DNA of 64,000 nt. It comes from Syngnathus acus. Lineage: Eukaryota; Chordata; Actinopteri; Syngnathiformes; Syngnathidae. A model generated the notes under the pieces. That model was not told where the DNA came from and did no database searches. It was given only the letters and a program-made list of their open reading frames with translations. The stretch is from positions 11,479,342 to 11,543,341 of the forward strand of contig NC_051090.1 in the NCBI RefSeq assembly GCF_901709675.1, read 5' to 3'. Made by a program: the position numbers and the translations under genes. Below, piece after piece: positions 40,801 to 50,899 of the stretch. Within the stretch, counting starts at the first letter, position 1, and each line of letters starts with the position of its first letter.

Positions 40801-41425
40801 GTCCTGCGCCACCCTTTCAGTGTTTCTAAAAGAACAAACTTATTTTTAAAAATCTTCTCAAAATGTAGCAGTGATGTTGTCCTTTTTCATTCCTTAGTCA
40901 AGTTGGAGTTCACCTGAATTGTTGGTCATCCAGGAGAGGCTGTTGAGCGGCCAGGTACCTCCTGATGGTGTCCTCAAGTTTTGGCACGGGCAACCTGGAC
41001 CAGGCAGCAGCATGGCAACGTAAAGGTAATATAGACGAGCCCTGGAGTAGTCGCCAAGCAATCGCATGGTACAAAGTAGTTGTTTGTTTTTAAGTGTTGT
41101 TTATGCGAGTGTTGACTGAATGAGCAAAACAGCACCCTCTTACGTCTGCAAGGTGACTTCGAGTATGCACTTTCACCTCCATTCAGAGAGAACGTTTAAC
41201 ACTCGTGTCACCTTGTGGAGATTTAAAGTGACGTTGTTACCTTGGTAAACTCTTCTGGTAGTGCATAGTAGGCACAAGGCTTCTGTGCAAATACTGTGAT
41301 GACGACGAGGAAGAAGTCTCGTCATTGCTGCTGTATTTTCGCCTGCTTAGTGGCCAGCAGAACCATCTTGAATGTAAAAAAACAGCGGGTTTTCTCAAAG
41401 TATCTACGGAGAGCACTTTGGCCAT
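37816..41425 (-). CDS. cpt2: Carnitine O-palmitoyltransferase 2, mitochondrial
   Basis: An inner-membrane matrix-side enzyme that converts acylcarnitine back to acyl-CoA for beta-oxidation. Eight coding exons join in frame: 41425-41241, 40994-40914, 40825-40719, 40493-40013, 39543-39313, 39195-38900, 38560-38264 and 38144-37816. The total is 2007 nt, or 668 aa (human 658). The N-terminus is Arg/Ser-rich and fits a mitochondrial presequence. Motifs: [73 protein letters not shown] (catalytic His), [31 protein letters not shown] and GFGVGYAV-like [16 protein letters not shown]. Four of these exons (481, 231, 296 and 297 nt) correspond to one long exon in human. The start was chosen as the first true ATG in the exon; an in-frame GTG lies 24 nt upstream. 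Confidence 0.96.
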
Positions 41426-42296
41426 GACGCGGGAGAGGAAACCGCACACACAAAGACTTATTGGACGAGGCGGTCACAGAACAAGCGACAGCTGCCACCT
41501 GAATGAAGCTAACCCCTTAGCAACCACTGCTAAGCAAACGGCTTCCGTAGCAAACTCGCTAATAAACTGATAGGCTTCTTATCGTATCCCTTTTAAGCTT
41601 GTTACAAAACCTTGCCAGACGCTTGAATCTGGCACAAGGCTCTAAAGACATTAACACGCGTATGGATTGAAAACGAGAAACGAAAAAGTTAAGGTGTTCA
41701 TTCGTATCATGTGACTTATGAACGTATACGACTTGCTTCGTTAGACCACGCCCACGTGAACGCTCAACTTGCCAAGTCAAGGAATTCACACGTTTTTATT
41801 ATGTATAAATAAGTAAAATTAGTATTTGCCTAACTATATGGAATACATATGGTCCATAAAGTACACAGAAGAATGAGTTCAGCATATCGCCGCCACAGTG
41901 CGACCTTTTTGGCCAGCAGATGGCAGTGTTGCCATCTCTTGTGTCGTTTAGGAATGTGCGCCCTATATTTTTTCCGAGCTAAAGGCATAGCTCGCGTGGT
42001 GACGTTTATTAGATAATATTCACAAGATAATACTACATCCACGATATGTTTAATTACCACCATTTTGATCCATTTCTCAGATGACTTTTAAAACCACGAT
42101 GTCAGGCCGGAGCTTTAGAAATTGTGGCAACGTTGTGCGCTGAGCTTAATCTCACTCTGAAGTCGACTCATCGAGTCTGGGGGTAACCCGGAAGTGCAGC
42201 GAGCAAACAGTCTAGCACAAAAGTTCACCGAACACCCACACAAACACTTTGCTAACTATTCTTCTTGCTACTGTCACGTCGTTCATCTTTTGTAAA
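41426..42296. promoter_or_regulatory. Divergent intergenic region of cpt2 and scp2
   Basis: 871 bp separate the start codons of two oppositely transcribed lipid-metabolism genes. I looked for a direct-repeat-1 PPAR element and saw no clear AGGTCAnAGGTCA. No transposon was recognised. The 5' UTRs are not defined. Confidence 0.4.
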
Positions 42297-44546
42297 ATGC
42301 CCGAAATACACACGCCAAGGTACGAACGCTACACAAGAACCGTTTGAGTTCTTCACCGACGCACTTGGATTCATTGCGCTCAGGTCAGGTGTTAAGAAAA
42401 GTTGGCACGATCCAACTTGTTTGCAATTAGTTGTTGCAAATGACCTTTCTTTATCGTCATGACACGTTGAAACGGACGTGCAAGACCTACGTGCTGCATG
42501 CGCATCACCAGCAGATGTGATGTCATTTTGTTTCTAGTCCATCATTTCTATTTGAGGTCTCAAGTTAACAACTGTGTGAAGGGTTGTGGCCGTCTGGAGC
42601 AGCGCCAGTGAAGGCCTGGAGGGCTTCAAGGCCCATGCTGTGTTTCAGGAGATTAACAAGAAACTGCAGCAGGTGAGAAGGAAGATGGTGAAGCCTTCAC
42701 CGTGAATGTCAAAGGTCGTTCCGAGATGTTACGCGTGCGTGTTTGACCAGGAAGGCGAGGCGTTTGTCAAGAAGATCGGTGGCGTGTTTGCCTTTAAGGT
42801 GAAGGACGGCCCGGGCGGGAAGGAGGCGACGTGGTTTGTGGACGTCAAGAATGGCAGTGGTCGCGTGCACAATGACACAGGTGATGGTCTCGTTGGTCTC
42901 CCGTGACTTGAAATGTGAAAACAAGTTCTGCCCGTGTTTGTTTGCACGCCAGCCAAGAAAGCGGACTGCACCATCGCCATGTCCGACTCTGACCTGCTCG
43001 CCTTGATGACCGGAAAGATCAACCCTCAGACGGTAAATACATTGCACCAGGGACGTGCGGTCAGAGGAGGCAAGGGAGGCCACGCCTCCCCTGCCATCAT
43101 GAAAAGGGGAAAAACAAATTCAATTGTTTTTATTATAAAGTCATTTTCCTTTTAATTTCAATAGTTATGTATCATTTTGAACCAAAATCGCTGAATTTTT
43201 ATAGTTATTTTAAAACCGAAGACGATTCGCTCGGAGGAGCCAACTTCCTGCCTTGCCTCCTCTGAGGATTGCGTAATCACACGGCTGCCTATGTTGACAG
43301 GCTATGCAGTTAGACTGAACTGCTCTGTCTTTATGTCGCTGTTTAAGTGTTCAAACACTGTGGCTATATTAACCAATTTCCGTAGTTAAGCTAATGCATA
43401 TAATATCTAGTGTTTTTTGTCATGTGTCTGTAACGTCGTGTTTCTTTTAGATGAACAAAACGGCTTTGAAAAGAGACCTTACGGAGGCTATAAAAAAAAG
43501 GTTCTCCAGCCTTATGGCAGGGAATGCTAGTGATCCCGGGATGCTTCATGCGCCTACCTGTAGAATAAGAGATCTCCAGTTCAAATTTACAGTGAACAAC
43601 TGAGGAGCAGTCGTCCATTTATTTCGTTTTACATTTGTTTTGTTTTGTTTTGTTTTTTCCCCGTTTTTACATTTCGTTTTACAATGGAGGATTACATATC
43701 CAAACGATTTTCAACTATGGATTTTTGGTCGAAGCAGGAGGTCATCAGTAAAGGAAGACTAACTCCGGAGTTAAAAAGTTTGATTCGGACAACGGGACTT
43801 CGGAGTATGTCATTTCAAACGGAGTGGTACGCACGATTGAAAACAGGTTTTTGATTCCATGTGCTTTATTGAGTGTTTTTATGTGTGAAGACTGCTGATA
43901 TGAGATTTTAATTAAAATAGTTCAAATTGAATAATGAATAAGCCACACTAGATCAGTGTTCCCCAACCTTTTTTGTGACACGGTTAGGAGCCGGAAAAAT
44001 TAAATTTTCCCGGGGTGGGGGGGACGTTAGTGCCTCCCCAGTCATGAACCTCACCGCACGTCACTGCATTGCACATATATACTTTGGGATCAGATGTGGG
44101 TTGGGCCCCTGCGGGCTCCCTGACGATCTCTCTATCAAAACCCTAAGCATTTATTGGTCTCCATCTGTGGCAGCCTGCCAAGGTAGCAAACGAGTTGCAC
44201 CGAGGGACAACAACGCTTCAATGCTTCTAAATTTCATTACTATTATTTCTATTAAGTACAATATAAGCGTTCCATTTTTGTCTTAAAAAAATACATGACA
44301 AAATGTGTCTCTGTTTCTGGGGGGCCCGGGACATAATTGTGGAATTTCCCTTCCTTTCAAAGGAAAAAGACGATTTAAGGTGTTGTGTGAAAACGAGGCA
44401 AGGTGGCACGGGTGCTGGCTTACCTGTTTACCGCTGTGCTTTGTGCACAGGCCTTCTTCCAGGGTAAGCTGAAGATCACCGGCAACATGGGCCTGGCCAT
44501 GAAGCTGCGCAACCTGCAGCTGCAGCCCGCCAAGGCCAAGCTGTAG
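42297..44546 (+). CDS. scp2: Stand-alone sterol carrier protein 2 (non-specific lipid transfer protein)
   Basis: A small peroxisomal or cytosolic protein that binds and transfers sterols, phospholipids and acyl-CoAs. Exons: 42297-42319, 42582-42672, 42751-42880, 42953-43032 and 44451-44546. The total is 420 nt, or 139 aa. The SCP2 fold fills the protein: [60 protein letters not shown] and [20 protein letters not shown]. It ends AKL, a PTS1 peroxisomal signal. No thiolase exons precede it (cpt2 lies upstream in opposite orientation), so the gene does not encode SCPx. It is most like the short fish paralogue. The first exon (MPEIHTPR) rests on phase and a GTACG donor and is the weakest part. 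A hAT element sits 15 nt after exon 4. Confidence 0.88.
43048..44066 (+). mobile_element. hAT element in scp2 intron 4, 1019 bp
   Basis: The ends CAGGGACGTGCGGT and 'accgcacgtcactg' are inverted, flanked by a perfect 8-bp duplication CATTGCAC (43040-43047 and 44067-44074). A plus-strand relic (43684-43854) starting [20 protein letters not shown] resembles the N-terminus of hAT transposases with a TTF-type zinc finger. The zinc finger and catalytic part are deleted. A 'gtgttccccaacc' word near 43957 resembles the tip of the element at 47270. Confidence 0.88.
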
Positions 44547-44648
44547 ACGGCACAGGACGAGACTCTGCTCTGGTCAGACTTGCTGTCATTTCCGCAGAAT
44601 ATGAGTCACGCACAGCCACTGCATTGACAATGTAGACAAAAACAAGTA

Positions 44649-45519
44649 CCGTAATTTCTGCACTATTAGGTGCACTTAAAAAATGTAAATTTACCCAAAA
44701 AAACACAGTGCGCCTTATAGTGCAGGGCGCCTTGTATATGGATCAATTGATGAATTTGTTGATCCATACTGGTTGTACACGGCGCTCTGCCAAAATGTTT
44801 CAGTACGTTTTAGTACGACTAGTAAATTACAAGGTCGCATCGCTTCCCAGCATTACGGCAACCGTGGTCAGGAGGCATCACTGAATAGCTGTTGTACCTG
44901 GGAGGCCATTTCATTTCAAAATAGGCTGTTCCGTTAATGTTTTCGAGTACGTTTATGGAGCATTATGCAACGTAATCATAAAGAAGCAGCACCAATGTGT
45001 TAAATTGGTCTTTAGTCGGTTCCGATCACTCTTATGGGAGAGTTTGAGAAACGTGATTGTTTACAGGGGACCGCCATGACACTTTGCTGAGGCTTATGGG
45101 AGTCTGCGAGCTGAGGCTCTTGGGAGTTTGCGGGTGGATAATTCTATAATGATAGCTGCTATACGCACGAGGCTCTTTCATTTCAAAATAGGCTGCTCCG
45201 TTAATGTTTCGAGTAAATTTGCAGATTGATATGGAAGGGAAACATAAGCAGTACCAATATGTTAGATCGAACTTTAGTCGGTTCCGATCACTTTTATAGG
45301 AGATAGTTTGAGAAACGCGATTGTTTACTGAGGGCTCAATGGTTATTTGCTAGTGGATGCATACCGCAACCCTAGTCAACCTCAGTTTGATGCAGTATAG
45401 CTTCTATTTTATGCGCCTTTTAATTCGGTGCGCCCTATATATGAATTAATTTCTAAAATAAAATATTCAATGAGGGTGCGCCTTATAATCCAGTGCGCCT
45501 TATGGTGCAAAAAATATGG
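44649..45519. mobile_element. TA-type element with GCGCCTTATAGTGC ends and internal duplication
   Basis: The left end 'ccgtaatttctgcactatta' and the right end (reverse complement 'ccatattttttgcaccataa') are diverged inverted repeats. TA is present at the left (44647-44648) only. Interior words 'tagtcggttccgatcac' and 'gtttgagaaacg' recur about 260 bp apart, near 45015 and 45275. It is related in end sequence to the CCGTATTTTCCGG family. Confidence 0.6.
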
Positions 45520-46990
45520 TTCTACTACAACTATATTTAGCGTTAAATCATTTGGCGACCTTGTTTGACTTGGATTTTATCCAAATCCTCAAAGTCCAAA
45601 GTTGTTTTTTCCGTCATCCTCCACAACACGAGGCGGATTCTCTTTGAGGTTGATCACAGTCAACTTTGGCCCTCAAGGATCAACATTTTTGATGAAGGCA
45701 TGACCAAGTGATGCTTTAGCATTTTCTTCAATTTGAAATAATGCCTCGTTTTGGAATGAAAGTAAAATTATTTCTTGAAATCCAATTCATTGGGGAAAAA
45801 AATCAACACACAATGTTGGTGCCCACTTGGCAGCTTTTGGGTTTTTTCTTTTTGTCGCCAAATCAGCCCAAAGTGCACTGCAGCCATATTCAGAAAGGCA
45901 ACACGTGGACGTGGACAGTGGCCTTTGCGGGATGCCTGAGACTTGGATGATTTTCTTCAGCCAGGGGATGACTTGAATTGACTTGCTGTTTTTTTTTTTT
46001 TTCCCGCAGTAAGTTGGGCCTTGCTGGGGAGTCGCCACTTGAGACTTGACTGCGACTTGTTGCAGGAGGGCCTCCAAGATGGACTCCCTCCCTCCCACAC
46101 GTGTTTTCCATTTAGCGCTGCAGCCTCTCCCACCTTTGATCATCTGGAAGCCTTTCCTGCTCCCTCGGACAGCGTGGGCGCTTTTTTTCTTTTTTTTGCA
46201 GCTCACCCTCCCAAGAAAGAAATTGATGCATTTGGAGCCAGCCACTTTGTGTTTGTTGCGTGTCAGCTTTGACGGAAGCTTGCGGATTGCCGCGCTGGCT
46301 GCACTCGTCTTGTTGCCGTGACCCACTTTTCTGCCCGGTGCTCACAGCGGGATTACTCATGTTGGAGCCCACCGGGATGTTTGCGGTATTTATGTCGTAC
46401 ACACCCCCTCCCCCTGCTCCGAGGGGTGTGCGCGTGTGCGAAGGACACACCTCTACATCTTCCCATCTTTCTTCTTTCTTCAGTTCTTCAGTAGTTCAGA
46501 CTTTTTTTTTTTTTTTTCCCTCTCGCCCTGTTCGGTTTTGCTTTGCCAATTAATGTAGAGCAAGGAACTGGAAGTGCACCATTTTCTACACTCTTGACCT
46601 TGTGTTGTTTTTCAATCCCACTCTGCTCTTGATCTGTGATGTGGCGTCCGGTTACCAGGACCACCAACAGGAAACATCCCCAAAATGTTTTCAGGACTGA
46701 CTCTAAACACTCAAGTCCTTTTAGTGTCTGGGAAAAACAAATGTATACAACTCAATCTTAGAATGATCTTCATTTGATTCAAGATGTCAAGCATAACACC
46801 AGCGATGGGTTCTTTTTTTGCCCCTATCAACCTTTTCCTGTATGATTAAATTCAAAGGGTTACAATAAAGTTTGTTTTCATACCAAGTAGCTTATGTATG
46901 AATCATAATTGCATTAAAATTGGAAGAAAAAAACCTAAGGTAAAAAAAAAAAAAAAAACCCTCAATCAACATCGTCCGAAACAGCACCAA
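45520..46990. other. Gene-free stretch downstream of scp2
   Basis: I see no coding exon, RNA gene or clear transposon here. There are short poly-T runs (near 45990, 46190 and 46502) and a CCCCT-rich run near 46405. Open frames present are interrupted and without recognisable similarity. Confidence 0.5.
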
Positions 46991-46999
46991 CATTTAGTA

Positions 47000-47260
47000 C
47001 TTTGATGTTCGACACAAGAACAAGCTCTACGCAAGCTAACTGAGCGAGCAAGCGACAATGAGGAACTACCTTAAGAGTAGGCCAACTGCCCAACCCATCG
47101 TCTGCAAAACCGACGAATGAACTTTTTTTTGACCAAATGACCGGCCGTCGGACAAGCTAACAATCAACCAACAAACGGACCTATCAAGCAACCAAGTAAC
47201 TAACTAACTAGCTACCCAAACTCACAAATAGCTAACCAATAAAATAATAGAATAGAGAAT
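47000..47260. repeat. Degenerate tetranucleotide tract (CAAC/CTAAC/CAAG words)
   Basis: A cryptic simple repeat of 'caagcaacc', 'aactaactaacta' and 'aatagctaaccaa' words without a fixed phase. It resembles tracts at 49250-49690 and 51430-51620. Confidence 0.55.
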
Positions 47261-47269
47261 GCTCTACCG

Positions 47270-48149
47270 CAGTGGTCCCCAACCTTTTTTGCGCCACGGA
47301 CCGGTTACGTGTCAGAAATATTTTCGAGGACCGGCCTTCATATAAATAAATAATACATTTATATAAATAAATAGTACATTTATAATAAATATATAAATAC
47401 GATGAAATAAAATGATGGTACGACTGGCATAAAAACGGCATGAAAATAAAACTCACCATTACGTTGAATTTGTGGGAGCACTGAGCTTGTTTCTCAGAAA
47501 CGAGCCAGCGTAATCGGAGACAATGACGCCCGAAGTGGTTAAGGTTTGTCTTTTAATACATGATGCTTGGTCTCCATGTGCCCAAGCACTCATTGCCTCG
47601 TTAGCTAGCCTGTCGCCAGTTGCCACATATTATGCAGAGTGGGCTTGCTTGGCCAGTCAGTCACCTGTGGCGATAAATCCATATTTGAAGTAGGACTTTT
47701 TTTTAAATGCAGCTTTCCTTTTCTTAGAAGTCGTAGCCTCTTCTTCTTCCGTCTCCTCATTGGGATTTTTTCCCTTTCCGAAGAAGCTTTCCAAACATGT
47801 CTGTTTCTTGCTCATTTTTGCTAGCTTCGCGGGCTCGACTGGGGGGAGGAGCTTCTTGACCTGAATTAACCTGTGTCAAGAGACACAGATGCACCGACGG
47901 ATGTAATTGGGAGAGAATCGCCATTTTTTAAAAATAATTTCTCAAAATAAATTCGTACTCATTTTTGCTAGCTTTGCGGGCTCGACTGGGGAAACATGTC
48001 ACGTGACCGGGACGAGCGTCTTGACCTGAATTAATTGATCGTCGTTAAAAAAATAAAAAATAAAAAAAAATTCTGTGCTGCTCGGCGGCCCGGTACCAAG
48101 TGACCCACGGACTGGTACCGGTCCGCGGACCGAGGGTTGGGGACCACTG
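47270..48149. mobile_element. Non-autonomous hAT element inserted in a LINE, 880 bp
   Basis: Perfect inverted ends CAGTGGTCCCCAACC and 'ggttggggaccactg' are flanked by a perfect 8-bp duplication CTCTACCG (47262-47269 and 48150-48157). Subterminal words are 'ggaccggt' and 'accggtccgcggaccg'. It interrupts the LINE frame to its right. Confidence 0.93.
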
Positions 48150-48735
48150 CTCTACCGGACTTATTTTTGGCCCTCGAGGTCACTAAAAGACCAACGTTAT
48201 GTGAATGAAGGTTTTGGGACAGAACGTAAGGTACAACTAGGTCGATGAGATAGGAAGGCACTAAGCCATGCAATGTTTTAAAGGTTAATAAAAGAACCTT
48301 GAAGTCGTCTCTTAAATGGACCGGGAGCCAATGCAAGTTGGCTAGTATCGGGGTAATGTGATCAAACTTTCTCTTCCTTGTGAGCAGTCTCGCCGCAGCA
48401 TTTTGTACCAACTGTAGACTTTTAATACTGGACTTATGAAGACCAGAGAACAATATGTAATCAAGGCACGACTTAACAAACGCATATATAATAATTTCCG
48501 CATCACAAGTTGAAAGAATCGTATGAATTTTAGCAATATTACGAAGATGAAAAAACACAGTTCTCGTCATGTTTTTAATGTGTTTTTGAAAGGAGAAATT
48601 GGTAAAAATGATTGCTTTTACAAGGACAATAAGATCCATTTGTAGAAATGTAACAAGGCAACATGCTTGTGATTGTGCTTGTCTTGCATCATCTTTAGAT
48701 CTGGTTTTAATCAGACAAATTCTTGACTGCAACTT
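48150..48735 (-). mobile_element. Non-LTR retrotransposon fragment (L2/CR1-like RT C-terminus)
   Basis: The minus-strand frame encodes HIKNMTRTVFFHLRNIAKIH, AFVKSCLDYILFSGLHKSS, LQLVQNAAARLLTRKRKFDH, ILANLHWLPVHLRDDFKVLL, LTFKTLHGLVPSYL and ends KSGRA at the hAT insertion. Just beyond the hAT, at 47250-47269, the reverse strand continues GRAFS, as expected for the conserved 'GRAFSYxAP' block. The upstream RT domain is missing. Confidence 0.8.
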
Positions 48736-49249
48736 GTCGCAGACAAAGATGATAAATTATCAAGTTGTGTAACATTTTGTGTGTTATGTAACACATTAAT
48801 GATTGTTTATGGCACTGACTGTACAGTCCTAGCAGCGATAAGCCTCTCTCCTTGTATTTGTGTCACTTTAGGACTGCTAGCGCTTAGTGCTTCGCTTAGC
48901 GTTGAGCAAGCAGATACTACATACGCATATGCTGTGAAGGTTTAACACCACAAGGCATGTGACCAGTGAACACCGCACCGCAGAGAAGGTCATCGATCAG
49001 AACGCAGACCCCCGCCAAGTTTAAATAATCTTACACGTCTTTGATGGGAAAACTTGTTCCACTCCTCTGCCGTCCGTGGCAGCAAGGATATTACAAAGGA
49101 CTCACCAGGGGTGCCTCAAGTGCCGGCCTCGAGAGCCCCTTATCAAAGACTGAAGCAAGAGGTTTTCAGTGCAGCTCCATCTTCTGGATCTGGTGGGTCA
49201 CTGCCCCTGCTTGGTGCCAATCCAAGTAGGCTTGTAACAAGTGACAACA

Positions 49250-49690
49250 ATGAAAATGAACTGACTGACACGTCAGCCTGACTGACCCAGCGAACTAACA
49301 CATAAGTGACTAACCGACTGACGAGTTGACTAACTGACCGATCGACCGGCCGGCCGGCCGACCGACCAACCAACCAACCAACCAACCAACCAACCAACCA
49401 ACCAACCAACCAACCAACCAACCAACCAACCAACCAACCATGCAACCTGCTTCTCTTCCAACTAACTGGCTGGCCAAGTAACCTGTCAATTGACTGAGTG
49501 GCAACTGGCAAAGAAACCAATTGGCCCACCTTCCTCTCAAGCAACTAAATAACCAAGTGACTCACTGACGAACCAACTAGGTGGCGAAGTAACCAACCGA
49601 TTGATCCGCAACGAACCCACCGATGTCGACATCTAATCAACCAAGCAGCTGACTAACTACCAAAATCAACAATCAAACCATACTATACAT
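49250..49690. repeat. Degenerate ACTG/ACCA repeat with pure (CCAA)n core
   Basis: Degenerate 'ctgactga', 'gaccgacc' and 'caactaac' words surround a pure ACCA tetranucleotide run of about 20 units at 49362-49440. The complementary strand reads as (LVGW)n in one frame, which is a repeat artefact. The flanks look like mutated remnants of a longer microsatellite. Confidence 0.85.
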
Positions 49691-50072
49691 ACCAATCATT
49701 AACATTTATTAGTATTAGCTTGTTTAGCAGGATGTTTTGTTTCTCCACATTCTACATCCGACATGCCTGTTAAAAAACATCTTCATACTGTGTATCTCGA
49801 ATGCAGATAACGGGGTGCCAGTGGAATGTTTGCAACAGCCTGTGTAGTGTGACATTCTGTGTAGTGTATTATTGTCGAATGTTGTGATCAAATGGCGCTC
49901 GTGTACTACGATACAAAATGTGCTGTGTCATCACATCCATCCCATAATGTCATGTGTTTCCTGTCCAGCCGTCCAAGAGGGTCCAAGATGGACCGACTAA
50001 CTTTTTATTGGCTCGAAAAAAGGAGCGCTTGAAATAACACGATCGCGTCCACATCTCCTCCCCATGATGGGG

Positions 50073-50092
50073 TGTGTGTGTGTGTGTGTGTG
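50073..50092. repeat. GT microsatellite
   Basis: A short pure (GT)10 run. Confidence 0.85.
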
Positions 50093-50899
50093 AGGGAGAC
50101 ATCTGGAGGTTGTGAAGTTCTCGTCAGACTGCTGCTGTTGCTATGGGACGAGCTGCTGTGTGTGGACGGGAACATTCGTGCAAGTTTGTCTGAGGTCCGC
50201 CGCAAGACTGCTGCTGCCGCTGCTCCTGGTCAGTCTCTTGTCATGTCTTGCATGTTGTCGCATGTCCTCATTGTCTGCTTGTCTCATGTCAAATGGAAAT
50301 GGTCCATTACTACGGATTGCATGCTTACGGCCGTGTGACAAGTTGTCTAGTCCAATGTCTCAGAGTCCAATCTCATCACCTCAAATGATGGTTGCATGTC
50401 AGTGTGCAGACAGGTAAGCCAGCAAAGGTGACAGGCAGCCCCCGTGCCCCTGAAATCGGTGGTTCTCAAACTGGGATCCCAGAAACCCCCAAAAAATCAA
50501 TATCCTGTCATTCAAGTGCTGAACTACATCTGGGGACAGGCACACCAGCATTGCATGATTACTTTAATAAATGATGAATCTGTTTATTTAACACATTAAT
50601 TGATGAATTGGATGAAAAGCTGTGTTTTTTATTTGGAGTGAGTGCTGTGTTTTTAGTTTTGGTGCATGCTGGGAAATCCCCCTGCCTGTTTGCCTGGAGT
50701 CAGTGAGCGAGGATGAGGATGTGGATGGATATCAAGCATACCGTGTAGATGATTCACAACAAACACAAGGCCACTGGAGTCTTGAGACCAGAGACTTTTA
50801 TGGCTTTAAAAGAAAGAAAACAAAACTCTGTTTCCAGGAAAGTATGTTTTGATCCAAAATGTCCTGGTTCTTGAGCAACAGGAACCCTGAGCGGCGAGC

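Larger units (their letters stand above)
48736..50899. other. Gene-free stretch upstream of podn
   Basis: No conserved coding exon was recognised. It holds simple repeats (49250-49690 and 50073-50092) and unclassified unique sequence. A podn 5' UTR and promoter should lie toward its right end, but the transcription start is not visible. Confidence 0.5.

Noticed and set aside
41426-41449. Upstream GTG start for cpt2 (MCGFLSRV...)
   Set aside because: The codon is GTG, not ATG; the first ATG in frame (41425) has a mitochondrial-type N-terminus and is the normal choice in a vertebrate.
46021-46450. Overlapping frames of 80-112 codons near 46.0-46.5 kb
   Set aside because: No similarity recognised, no splice-consistent partner exons, and several pass through poly-T and CCCCT runs; not supported as a gene.
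49143-49544. Minus-strand frames rich in WLVG repeats
   Set aside because: Translation of a (CCAA)n microsatellite; low complexity only.
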